64,000 bases of DNA from an uncultured Collinsella sp. (GTDB lineage Bacteria; Actinomycetota; Coriobacteriia; Coriobacteriales; Coriobacteriaceae), in the NCBI GenBank assembly GCA_958350755.1, contig CATWID010000007.1, positions 3,539-67,538 on the forward strand, read 5' to 3'. A program made the translations under genes and the position numbers. The notes beneath the pieces were generated by a model that was given only the letters and a program-made list of their open reading frames with translations, did no database searches and had not been told where the DNA came from. This document shows positions 1 to 7,574 of the stretch, piece by piece. Position 1 is the first letter of the stretch. Each line of letters starts with the position of its first letter.

Positions 1-1
1 C

Positions 2-949
2 TTTGTCGCGGCGATGAAGGCCAAGGCCCAAGCGGCTGCGGCTGCCGAGGAGCCGGTTGCCGAGGAGTCTGAGTCCGTCGAGGTCGAGGCCGCTGAGGTT
101 GCGTCCGTCGAGACCGAGGTCACGGACGAGTCTGCGCCTGCCGAGAAACCCGCAGAGACCGAGTCCGCGCCTGCCGAGGAGCCCGCTCCGACCCTGCCCG
201 AGGTCACCGTGCTTGATGCCTCCGCCACGCAGGCCATTCTGGACAACGGCCGTGGCTATGCGCAGTTCTGCGACATGGCAGTGCTTGCCTTTGCCTCGTT
301 CACCAACCCGGGTGGCGGCTACATCCAGGGCTATCTGGGCCAGGAGGCTACGCTCTGCGCCGATTCGTATCTGTACAACGTGCTCGACAAGCAGCGCAAG
401 TGGTATGGCGAGAACCGTCGCCGCAATATCAACTGCGAGCTCTACCGCAACCGTGCGCTGGTAGTGCCTGCGGTGCGTTTTGACCGCAACCACGTGCATG
501 CGTATGCCGATGTGATCGTGGCCGCCGCGCCCAATGCCAAGCGCGCACGCCAGGAGTACCGCGTGAGCGACGATGCGCTGCTGGACGCGCTGCGCGACCG
601 TATCCGCTTTGTGCTCGCCATCTGCGACGAGCTGGGTCGCGAGAAGCTCGTACTGGGCGCTTGGGGCTGCGACAACAACGGTTTTGATGCCGAGGCCGTG
701 GCCGAGATTTTCCGCAAGGAGCTCGCATCGGGCGACTTCAAGGTCAAGCAAGTCTTCTTTGCCGTGCCTTCTACGCGCTGGGATGAGGATTTTGCCAAGT
801 TCGAGCACGTGCTGGCAAACTTCCCCGAGCGCAACGAGGAGTCCTATGCCCAGGTTGCCGCTCGCGCTGCGGCAGCTCGCGCCGCCGAGCAGGCCCAGGC
901 TGCTACCGAGGATGATGAGGACGAGGACGATTGGCGCAAGTACCTGTAA
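2..949 (+). CDS. TIGR02452 family protein (microbial PARG-like domain), 5' end outside window
   Basis: The reading frame is open to the left edge, and the first in-window ATG (14) has no ribosome binding site, so the true start probably lies upstream. Numbering from that ATG, residues 10-62 are a low-complexity Ala/Glu/Pro stretch. It is followed by the typical core: NPGGGY at 98-103, the GQE context just after it, and GAWGCDNNGF at 215-224. These match the TIGR02452/DUF2263 family, related to poly(ADP-ribose) glycohydrolase and macrodomain folds, with the glycine-rich loop binding ADP-ribose. The likely role is removal of ADP-ribose from proteins or a metabolite, but the substrate is unknown. 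The acidic stretch separates the core from whatever N-terminal part lies outside the window, and the C-terminus is also very acidic (EDDEDEDDW). Confidence 0.75.
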   Translation, partial: FVAAMKAKAQAAAAAEEPVAEESESVEVEAAEVASVETEVTDESAPAEKPAETESAPAEEPAPTLPEVTVLDASATQAILDNGRGYAQFCDMAVLAFASFTNPGGGYIQGYLGQEATLCADSYLYNVLDKQRKWYGENRRRNINCELYRNRALVVPAVRFDRNHVHAYADVIVAAAPNAKRARQEYRVSDDALLDALRDRIRFVLAICDELGREKLVLGAWGCDNNGFDAEAVAEIFRKELASGDFKVKQVFFAVPSTRWDEDFAKFEHVLANFPERNEESYAQVAARAAAARAAEQAQAATEDDEDEDDWRKYL

Positions 950-1027
950 TCGGTACGTGCTGACAGATAGGTCGAGCCGACGGGAGAGGCTGCTTCCGTC
1001 GGCTTTTTACTGAGCGAGGGGCTTACG

Positions 1028-1687
1028 ATGAAAAACGTTCTATGCTTTGGCGACAGCAACACCTATGGTTACGATCCGGCGGGCATGCGCGACGGCACCG
1101 CGGTGCGCTATGCGCAGGATGTGCGCTGGTGCGGCGTGGCCCAACGTGACTTAGGCGAGGGCTGGCATGTAATTGAAGAAGGCCTCAACGGCCGCACGAC
1201 GGTACGCGACGACATGTGCCATCTGGACACCAATCTTAACGGCATCCGCGCACTTCCGATGCTGCTCGAGGCCCATAAGCCGCTGGACGCCATTGTGATC
1301 ATGCTGGGCACCAACGACTGTAAGACGGTCTTTGGCGTGACAGCTTCCGATATCGCCCGTGGTGCCATGGCGTTGATTCGCGCCGTCCGTGCGTTTGCCT
1401 GGACCGATGCCGCGCCCTGCCCACGGATTCTGCTGATGGCACCTATCAAGATTAAGCCGCAGATCGCCGATGTATATATGACCGACTTTGACGAGCATTC
1501 CGTAGAAGCCTCGGAACATTTTGGTGAGTACTACGCGCATGTGGCTGAGCAGTTTGGCTGCGACTTTTTGAATGCCGCCGATTATGCAGAGCCGGGCGAT
1601 ATCGACTATCTGCATATGATGCCCGAAAGCCACGAGAGCTTGGGACATGCCGTGGCAGCCAAGCTCCAAGAGATGCTCGGTGAGTAG
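1028..1687 (+). CDS. SGNH/GDSL-type esterase/lipase
   Basis: This 219-residue cytoplasmic protein has no signal peptide. The SGNH hydrolase blocks are visible in order: GDSN at 8-11 with the nucleophilic serine, GLNGRTT near 52-58 supplying the block II glycine, GTND at 94-97 with the oxyanion asparagine, and D193-Y-L-H196 as the C-terminal Asp/His pair. Such enzymes deacylate esters, often acetylated sugars or short-chain esters, but the sequence does not show the substrate. A GAGGGG ribosome binding site precedes the ATG. The gene stands alone, following the TIGR02452 gene by about 80 bp and followed by a repeat-filled gap. Confidence 0.85.
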   Translation: MKNVLCFGDSNTYGYDPAGMRDGTAVRYAQDVRWCGVAQRDLGEGWHVIEEGLNGRTTVRDDMCHLDTNLNGIRALPMLLEAHKPLDAIVIMLGTNDCKTVFGVTASDIARGAMALIRAVRAFAWTDAAPCPRILLMAPIKIKPQIADVYMTDFDEHSVEASEHFGEYYAHVAEQFGCDFLNAADYAEPGDIDYLHMMPESHESLGHAVAAKLQEMLGE

Positions 1688-1696
1688 CGCGAGCCC

Positions 1697-1735
1697 AAGC
1701 CACCGCAAAGGTGCCTGCCCCCTTTGCGGTGGCTT
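1697..1735. repeat. Family C palindrome, copy 1
   Basis: A perfect 14-bp inverted repeat (AAGCCACCGCAAAG and its complement) encloses an 11-nt loop GTGCCTGCCCC. It lies 10 bp after the SGNH hydrolase stop codon. The same stem and loop recur at 1976-2014, and a variant recurs at 49740-49778. There is no T-tract, so terminator function is uncertain. Confidence 0.8.
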
Positions 1736-1749
1736 TGGATCGTTTGTTT

Positions 1750-1967
1750 GTCTTGATCTGTAACAGTTGTAAGGTCGAAAACGGGCTAGATGTTACAGAT
1801 TGAGATTATTTAGGTCGATATCGGTCGTTTGTCTCGATCTGTAACATCTAGGGTCGATTTTGCCGAGTTACTGTTACAGATTGAGATTATCTTCTCAGCG
1901 GAATTTGAATGTCTCGATCTGTAACAGGTGGGCCGAAAAATGGGCTCTAACTGTTACAGATCGAGAT
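1750..1967. repeat. Tandem array of three palindromic units (TCTCGATCTGTAACA ... TGTTACAGATTGAGA)
   Basis: Three units start at 1750, 1831 and 1911, a period of about 80 bp. Each opens with GTCT(C/T)GATCTGTAACA and closes about 40 bp later with TGTTACAGAT(T/C)GAGAT, so each unit is an inverted repeat. The interiors differ, but each contains a GTCGA- or GCCGA-like segment. The array fills the gap between the SGNH hydrolase and the convergent thiD gene and is bracketed by two family C palindromes. No protein-coding signal was seen. Confidence 0.85.
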
Positions 1968-1975
1968 GTTTGTGG

Positions 1976-2014
1976 GAGCCACCGCAAAGGTGCCTGCCCC
2001 CTTTGCGGTGGCTC
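1976..2014. repeat. Family C palindrome, copy 2
   Basis: A perfect palindrome GAGCCACCGCAAAG / CTTTGCGGTGGCTC with the loop GTGCCTGCCCC. It is identical over its inner part to copy 1, 280 bp away, and lies just beyond the stop codon of thiD, which is on the minus strand. Confidence 0.8.
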
Positions 2015-2027
2015 TGGGCTGTGAATC

Positions 2028-2858
2028 TTAATACTGCCACATGTGGTTGACGGGGCCGGAACCTTTGCCCATGTCAAAGCCAGCGGCGAGAGCGCCTGTC
2101 AGGTATGCCTTGCCCGCATTGACGGCGTCGGCAAGATCCATGCCCTGGGCCAGCGCGCAGGCGATGGCGGACGAAAGCGTGCAGCCGGTGCCGTGTGTGT
2201 TGTCGGTCTCGATGCGCTTGTGGCGGAACCACGTGGTGAGCGGATCGCCCAGATGGTTGCCCTCGTCATCGAGTGGCGCGGGTTCGGCCAATACATCGTT
2301 GGCCTCGTTGACAAGATGCCCACCCTTAACGAGGGATGCGCAACCAAAGCGGCGGGTGAGGAGCATGGCAGCATTTTGCTGTGTGCGCTCGGAGTCGACC
2401 TCGTAGTCAAGCAGGGCCATGGCCTCGGGAATATTGGGCGTGATGACGGTTGCTAGTGGGAACAGGCGGCGGGTGAGCGCCTCGGCGGCATCTTCGGCAA
2501 TCAGCCGTGCGCCCGAGGTGGCTACCATGACGGGGTCGACGACCACGTTTGTCGCGTTCCAGGCGCTCAGGCGGTCGGCGATAACCTCGATAATCTCGGC
2601 AGAGGAAACCATGCCGATCTTGACGGCGCTGGGGCGGATATCGTCAAATACGGCGTCGATCTGCGCAGCGACGATATCAGGGGAGATATTCTGCACGGCG
2701 GTGACACCCAGTGTGTTTTGTGCGGTGATGGCGGTGATGGCCGTCTCGGCATACAGGCGGTGCGCCGTGATGGTCTTGATGTCGGCCTGAATGCCGGCGC
2801 CACCGCTGGAATCGGATCCTGCGATGGATAAAACGGCAGGTACCTTACTGCGATCCAT
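2028..2858 (-). CDS. thiD: Hydroxymethylpyrimidine/phosphomethylpyrimidine kinase ThiD
   Basis: ThiD phosphorylates HMP to HMP-P and then to HMP-PP, the pyrimidine half of thiamine. The 276-residue protein has the ribokinase-fold N-terminal signature GSDSSGGAGIQAD at 14-26 and the C-terminal anion-hole motif HGTGCTLSSA. Its length is normal for the family. The start is supported by an AGGGAG ribosome binding site. It lies downstream of thiC on the same strand, but a hairpin between them suggests separate transcription or partial read-through. It makes the partner of the ThiC product, so the two genes form a pyrimidine branch. Confidence 0.93.
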   Translation of the reverse strand: MDRSKVPAVLSIAGSDSSGGAGIQADIKTITAHRLYAETAITAITAQNTLGVTAVQNISPDIVAAQIDAVFDDIRPSAVKIGMVSSAEIIEVIADRLSAWNATNVVVDPVMVATSGARLIAEDAAEALTRRLFPLATVITPNIPEAMALLDYEVDSERTQQNAAMLLTRRFGCASLVKGGHLVNEANDVLAEPAPLDDEGNHLGDPLTTWFRHKRIETDNTHGTGCTLSSAIACALAQGMDLADAVNAGKAYLTGALAAGFDMGKGSGPVNHMWQY

Positions 2859-2907
2859 GTTTGCTCCCTTGTTCGGTCGGAATCAAATGGGTCTTTAAGC
2901 CAGCATT

Positions 2908-2945
2908 ATAAAGATGCCCGGGCCGACTCTATGTCGAACCCGGGC
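2908..2945 (-). terminator. Hairpin between thiC and thiD
   Basis: Read on the minus strand, GCCCGGG pairs with CCCGGGC, with extra GAC/GTC pairing inside, followed by a short T-containing run. It sits 90 bp after the thiC stop codon. A TATAAT hexamer on the minus strand (2910-2905) lies between this hairpin and thiD and could be the -10 element of a separate thiD promoter. Confidence 0.6.
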
Positions 2946-3036
2946 GGGCGATGCAATCTTTACGCAAATGTAAGCAAATGTTCACACGTCAACAATTGAC
3001 GAACACCATGTTACCGATTGTGGCTCCGGTGACGAG

Positions 3037-4371
3037 TTAGTCCTCCATGCCGAGGTCGATCGTCGTGCCTTCGAACACCTTGTTAACGGTGCGGACGGCG
3101 CACATCTTGCCACACATGGTGCAGGTGCCCTCGGTGGCGGCGGGGGACTCCTCGTAGCGCTTCTTACCGGTGACCGGGTCGAGAGCACACTCCCACATGG
3201 CATCCCAGTCGAGCTTGCGGCGTGCCTGACCCATCTTGTCGTCCATATCGCGGGCGTGCGGCACCTTTTTGGCGATATCGGCGGCGTGTGCGGCGATCTT
3301 GGTGGCCATGAGGCCGTCGAGCACATCCTGGGCGTTAGGCAGGCATAGGTGCTCGGCCGGTGTCACGTAGCACAGGAAGTCGGCACCGGAGCTGGCGGAG
3401 ATAGCGCCGCCGATGGCAGCGGTGATGTGGTCGTAGCCCACGCCGATATCGGTCACCAGCGGCCCGAGCACATAGAACGGGGCGTTGTGGCACAGGCGCT
3501 TCTGCAGTTTCATGTTGGCGGCGATCTCGTCGAGCGCCATGTGACCCGGGCCCTCGACCATGACTTGGACGCCGGCGGCCCAGGCGCGCTTGCACAGCTT
3601 GCCCAGCTCGATCATCTCGGCGGTCTCGGTGGCGTCATTGGAGTCGTAGAGACAGCCCGGGCGGCAGGAGTCGCCGAGCGAGATGGTCACGTCGTACTCG
3701 TGGCAGATCTCGAGCAGCTCGTCAAAGTACTCGTAGAAGGGGTTTTCGTTGCCGGTAACCTCCATCCAGCCAAATAGCAGCGAGCCGCCGCGGCTGACGA
3801 TGTTCATGAGGCGGCCGGTCTCCTTAAAGGTCTTGGTGACCGATTTGTTGATGCCGCAGTGGATGGTCATAAAGTCCACGCCGTCCTCGGCGTGCGCGCG
3901 CACGACCTCGAACAGGTCGTCCTTGGTGAGCTTGACCAGCGGCTTTTCCATGTAGCCGATGGCGTCGTACATGGGGACGGTGCCTACCATGAGCGGCGTC
4001 TCGTCGATGAGCTGCTGGCGGAACTGGCGCGTTTTGCCCGAGTTGGAAAGGTCCATGATGGCGTCGGCGCCAAAGTCCTCGGCGATCTTGACCTTCTTCC
4101 ATTCCTCGGCGGCATCGGCCTTGTCGCCCGAGATGCCCAGGTTGACGTTGACCTTGGTGGACAGGCCCTCGCCGACACCAAAGGCGCGCATGCCCTTTTT
4201 GATATGCACGATGTTGGCGGGAATGGCGATGCGGCCGTCGGCCACGCGCTCGCGGATGTACTCGGGGTCGCGATGCTCGCGCTCGGCGACTTCCTTCATC
4301 TGCGGCGTGATCTGCCCGGCGCGGGCGAAGTCGATTTGCGTGACGAGCTTGGGCTCGGTCTGTGTGCTCAT
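3037..4371 (-). CDS. thiC: Phosphomethylpyrimidine synthase ThiC
   Basis: ThiC is a radical SAM enzyme that rearranges 5-aminoimidazole ribotide into HMP-P. It is 444 residues, the short form lacking the N-terminal extension of the E. coli enzyme. The cluster-binding cysteines are at the C-terminus, CTMCGKMC at about 417-424. This is CxxCxxxC, one residue shorter than the CxxCxxxxC of the long form. An upstream ATG at 4395 is in frame, but it lies inside the conserved 3' end of the TPP riboswitch. The ATG at 4371, behind a GGGAG ribosome binding site, is therefore the proper start. Confidence 0.93.
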   Translation of the reverse strand: MSTQTEPKLVTQIDFARAGQITPQMKEVAEREHRDPEYIRERVADGRIAIPANIVHIKKGMRAFGVGEGLSTKVNVNLGISGDKADAAEEWKKVKIAEDFGADAIMDLSNSGKTRQFRQQLIDETPLMVGTVPMYDAIGYMEKPLVKLTKDDLFEVVRAHAEDGVDFMTIHCGINKSVTKTFKETGRLMNIVSRGGSLLFGWMEVTGNENPFYEYFDELLEICHEYDVTISLGDSCRPGCLYDSNDATETAEMIELGKLCKRAWAAGVQVMVEGPGHMALDEIAANMKLQKRLCHNAPFYVLGPLVTDIGVGYDHITAAIGGAISASSGADFLCYVTPAEHLCLPNAQDVLDGLMATKIAAHAADIAKKVPHARDMDDKMGQARRKLDWDAMWECALDPVTGKKRYEESPAATEGTCTMCGKMCAVRTVNKVFEGTTIDLGMED

Positions 4372-4377
4372 TGGCAC

Positions 4378-4482
4378 GGCTCCCTTCGTTGGCATTACCC
4401 ATATCAGGTTTGCGGGTCAGGGCGGGCGCGCCCAATCTCAGCCTGTCGTCTTGTCCTGCAAGCTCCCCGTTATGTCATGGGC
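4378..4482 (-). promoter_or_regulatory. TPP (thi-box) riboswitch of thiC
   Basis: On the minus strand the thi-box hallmarks appear in order: ACGGGGAGCTTGC, GGCTGAGATTGGGC, and ACCTGATATGGGTAATGCC followed by AACGAAGGGA. These are the conserved CTGAGA and the ACCTGAT...GGGTAATGCC helix-loop segments of TPP aptamers. The aptamer ends 7 nt before the thiC start codon. The thiC GGGAG sequence sits at the aptamer's very 3' end, so control by sequestering the ribosome binding site is likely. Thiamine pyrophosphate would repress thiC. Confidence 0.9.
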
Positions 4483-4541
4483 TCAAGTATAGCCTGAATG
4501 GGTACGATTGGGCCAACGAGCGTGCCTGTGGGGAGGCGAAC

Positions 4542-5057
4542 ATGGAAGACAAGCATCTATATCGAGAGACGCAATGGGATGTATCGGCCGAGGAAAGCCG
4601 TGCGCACCATGGCCTTGTCGCGATTGGCTTTGCGGTGCTTGCCGTGCTGGTGATTGCCTTTTGTATCTGGACGTATGGTGGTCGCGGCGGCGCTGCCTGG
4701 GAGTTTGAGGCCGACGATGCCCTGCCGATCATGACGGTGAAGGTCGCTGGTGGTAACACGGTGGCCGCGCCGGGCGACTATTGGTATCCGCGCGACGAGT
4801 TTGTGCAGCTGCAGCTGAGCGGTGGCTCCATTCCTGGTGAAGAGATCGAGCGCGTGACCTTCGATGCGTCGCTTAAGACGCTGTCGGTCGAGCTCAAAGA
4901 TCAGGGGGACGTTCCCACGACCATGGACATTGCGCTGACGGAATGGCGCCTGGAGCCTCCGACGGGTGTTGCGGTGTCCGAGGTTGAGCATGTCAAGATT
5001 ACCTATCAGGACGGCTCGACAAATGAAATTGCCAAAGCCGACGGCTTGGCGGAATAG
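4542..5057 (+). CDS. Hypothetical single-pass membrane protein
   Basis: This 171-residue protein is not assigned to a known family. After a charged N-terminus (about 25 residues) there is one hydrophobic segment (about residues 26-45, GFAVLAVLVIAFCIW). A beta-rich, acidic region of about 120 residues follows and may face the outside. The start chosen is the ATG behind GGGGAGG. It is divergent from thiC across the riboswitch region and convergent with yaaA. No catalytic motif was seen. Confidence 0.65.
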   Translation: MEDKHLYRETQWDVSAEESRAHHGLVAIGFAVLAVLVIAFCIWTYGGRGGAAWEFEADDALPIMTVKVAGGNTVAAPGDYWYPRDEFVQLQLSGGSIPGEEIERVTFDASLKTLSVELKDQGDVPTTMDIALTEWRLEPPTGVAVSEVEHVKITYQDGSTNEIAKADGLAE

Positions 5058-5097
5058 ACGCCGTGCCTAGGCGGCACATTCAAAAGTAGCGGTGATC

Positions 5098-5907
5098 CTA
5101 CAAGGCCTGTTCGTTCAGGAAGACCAAAGTGCTCTTATTTGAAAGCTCGGGAAAGTGGCGATAACCAACGTCGAACGCGGTGAGCCCGCTTACATCCTCG
5201 AGCTTGTTTTCTGCCATCCAGCGCACCATGGAGCCGCGTGCCTTTTTGCTGGCGGTCGAGCGCTGGATGGGCTTGCCGTTGCGGATGCCTTCGCCAAAGA
5301 GGCATGTGACGACCGTGGCATCGGTGGTGAGGCGGGGCAGAACGGCTTTGGCGTATTCCGCGCTGGCGAGGTTGACGATCGTAGCGTTGGAGCCCGCCGG
5401 AGCGATGGCCCGTGCGAGCTTGTCGCCCCAAAACGCATACAGGTCTCGGGCATCGTCGACGGCAAGCTTCGCGCCCATCTCCAGCCGATACGGTTCAACG
5501 GCATGAAAGGGGCGTACGCATCCGTAAAGGCCCGAGAGGATCCACAGATGGTCTTGCAGCCATGCGAGCTGCGCGGAATCCATCACCTCGGGCGCCATGC
5601 TCTGGTATTGGATGCCGTGATAGGACATGACGGCAGGGGAGAGGTGACGGGCTAGTGCGGGATTGTCGAGATCGCCGTTTTTCAGGATGGGCCCAAACTC
5701 ATGCAGGGTGTTGAGGCAAGGTCCCAGCAGTTTATCACTCACGTTCCAGAGCGCCTGCAGACCTCCGCTGCCTTCATTCCGCTCGATATCTAGCAGTACG
5801 CGGTGGAGGCGAGCCGTCTCGTGCGCAAAAGGTGGAATGCCCAGGACTTCAAAAGCATCTTGGGCCGCACGCATCTGCTTGGCGGGCGAAATGATGACCT
5901 GCAGCAT
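5098..5907 (-). CDS. yaaA: Peroxide stress protein YaaA (DUF328)
   Basis: This 269-residue protein begins with the family's diagnostic SPAKQM at residues 6-11 and contains GLYGCVRPFHAVEPYRLEM in the middle. The YaaA family binds DNA and limits intracellular free iron during hydrogen peroxide stress in E. coli. The role here is inferred from the family. An in-frame extension of 68 codons upstream runs through a family A palindrome and is not credible. The ATG chosen has GGAGAG just upstream. Confidence 0.88.
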   Translation of the reverse strand: MLQVIISPAKQMRAAQDAFEVLGIPPFAHETARLHRVLLDIERNEGSGGLQALWNVSDKLLGPCLNTLHEFGPILKNGDLDNPALARHLSPAVMSYHGIQYQSMAPEVMDSAQLAWLQDHLWILSGLYGCVRPFHAVEPYRLEMGAKLAVDDARDLYAFWGDKLARAIAPAGSNATIVNLASAEYAKAVLPRLTTDATVVTCLFGEGIRNGKPIQRSTASKKARGSMVRWMAENKLEDVSGLTAFDVGYRHFPELSNKSTLVFLNEQAL

Positions 5908-5930
5908 GGACTCTCCTCTGCCAAAAAGGA

Positions 5931-5997
5931 AGTTGCGGTGGAATACGGTCTGTTTTGGCCGTTTATGGGCCAGTTTAGTCCGTATTTCACCGCAACT
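5931..5997. repeat. Family A palindrome, copy 1
   Basis: AGTTGCGGTGGAATACGG pairs imperfectly with CCGTATTTCACCGCAACT, enclosing GTCTGTTTTGGCC and its near-complement. It lies between yaaA and the aminopeptidase gene, in the 5' leader region of yaaA. Related copies are at 26738-26806 and 63710-63776. Confidence 0.8.
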
Positions 5998-6010
5998 GAT
6001 GAAGGGTTGG

Positions 6011-7408
6011 TTAGGCGCGCTCGATGAAGGCCTTGTAGCCGCGATAGGCCTCGTAGATGTCGGCCTTGTTGGCGACCTCCCACAGGGCGTGCATGGACAG
6101 GACGGCAACACCGGAGTCGATGACGTTCATGCCGTACTTGGCCATGATGTAGGCGATGGTGCCACCGCCGCCCGCGTTGACGCGACCGAGCTCGCAGGTC
6201 TGGAAGTCCACACCGGCCTCGTCCATGATGTCGCGGATGAGGGCCACATACTCGGCGTCGGCGTCGTTAGAGCCGCCCTTGCCGCGGCTGCCCGTGTACT
6301 TGTTAAAGCACAGGCCGCGACCCATAAAGGCTGCGTTCTTGGTTTCGAACTTGCCGGCGTAGCCCGGGTCGAAGCCGGCGGACACGTCGGAGGAGAGCAT
6401 GCGGCTGCGGGCGAGCGCGCGGCGCAGGGCCAGCGGGCTATCCTCGCCGGCGAGCGTCATGATCTCGGCGACGGTGTTCTCGAAGAAGCGGCTCGTCATG
6501 CCGGTGGCACCTACGGAACCGATCTCCTCCTTGTCGACGATGAGTGTGATGCTCGTGCGCTCCACGTTGGCGACGTTGATCTGGGCGAGCATGGACGGAT
6601 AGGCGCAGACACGGTCGTCGTGGCCATAGCCCAGAATCATGGAGCGGTCGAGGCCCATGTCACGGGCGGGGCCGGCGGGCACGACCTCGATCTCGGCGGA
6701 GAGGAAGTCCTCCTCCTCGACGTCGTACTGCTCCTTGAGGATATCCAGGAACATCTGCTTGACGGGCTCCTTGGGAGCGTCCTTGTCGTCCTCGTCAAAC
6801 TTGACGGGGCGGCCGCCCACGATCACGTCGAGGATCTCGGCGTCGACGGCGTCCTTGGCGGGCTTGGCCATCTGCTCGCTCGAGAGGTGGATCAGCAGGT
6901 CGGAGATGGTAAAGACCGGGTCGTCGGCCTTGTCACCGATGTTGATGTCGACGGTGGTGCCGTCCTTTTTGCAGATGACGCCCACGAGTGCGAGCGGGGA
7001 AGCGACCCAGTGGTAGCTCTTGACGCCGCCATAGTAGTGCGTGTCGAGATAAGCCATGTCGCCGGCCTCGAAGGCGGGGTTCTGCTTGAGGTCCAGGCGC
7101 GGCGAGTCCACGTGGGCGCCCAGGATGTTAAAGCCCTGCTCGAGCGGGGCGGTGCCCAGGTTGACGAGCATGAGGTCCTTGCCGTGATTAGCGGCGTACA
7201 CCTTGTCGCCCGCCTTGAGCGTGCGGCCCTCGGCAATCACGGTCTCCAGATTGACGTAGCCCGCCTCCTCGGCCATCTTGATACCGGTCTTGACGCACAG
7301 GCGCTCGGTCTTGTTCTCGCTCAAAAACTGCTTATAGCCGCGGCAAAGCTCCTCGAGCTCCTCGATCTGCTGTGGCGTGTACTTTTTCCATGCGCAGGGA
7401 CGCTCCAT
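6011..7408 (-). CDS. M18 family aminopeptidase
   Basis: A 465-residue zinc aminopeptidase that removes N-terminal, often acidic, residues from peptides in the cytoplasm. Visible family motifs are GAHVDSPRLDLK (first metal ligands), DKEEIGSVGATG (catalytic and metal-binding glutamates) and SMHALWEVANKAD near the C-terminus (last metal-binding histidine). The start is the ATG behind AAAGGAG. Longer in-frame extensions exist but have neither a ribosome binding site nor family similarity. The gene is separated from yaaA by a family A palindrome, so the two are probably transcribed independently. Confidence 0.9.
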   Translation of the reverse strand: MERPCAWKKYTPQQIEELEELCRGYKQFLSENKTERLCVKTGIKMAEEAGYVNLETVIAEGRTLKAGDKVYAANHGKDLMLVNLGTAPLEQGFNILGAHVDSPRLDLKQNPAFEAGDMAYLDTHYYGGVKSYHWVASPLALVGVICKKDGTTVDINIGDKADDPVFTISDLLIHLSSEQMAKPAKDAVDAEILDVIVGGRPVKFDEDDKDAPKEPVKQMFLDILKEQYDVEEEDFLSAEIEVVPAGPARDMGLDRSMILGYGHDDRVCAYPSMLAQINVANVERTSITLIVDKEEIGSVGATGMTSRFFENTVAEIMTLAGEDSPLALRRALARSRMLSSDVSAGFDPGYAGKFETKNAAFMGRGLCFNKYTGSRGKGGSNDADAEYVALIRDIMDEAGVDFQTCELGRVNAGGGGTIAYIMAKYGMNVIDSGVAVLSMHALWEVANKADIYEAYRGYKAFIERA

Positions 7409-7574
7409 GACGCAGGCTCCTTTCGGATCGATCGTGCTGGTTGATGTACCGTGAGCCATCGTATCACGCTCGGGCCCGCGACGGCAGGGAAGCCTGATGT
7501 GCGGTGGCCGTGGGGCGGGGAGCGTGTAAACTGGTGGGAGCAAATCGTGCCCAGCCCAAAGCGAGGTATTCAAT

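Noticed and set aside
1750..1967. CRISPR-like spacing of repeated strings
   Set aside because: The repeated strings alternate in orientation and form palindromic units of about 60 bp. The spacers are partly similar, there are only three units, and no cas genes are nearby.
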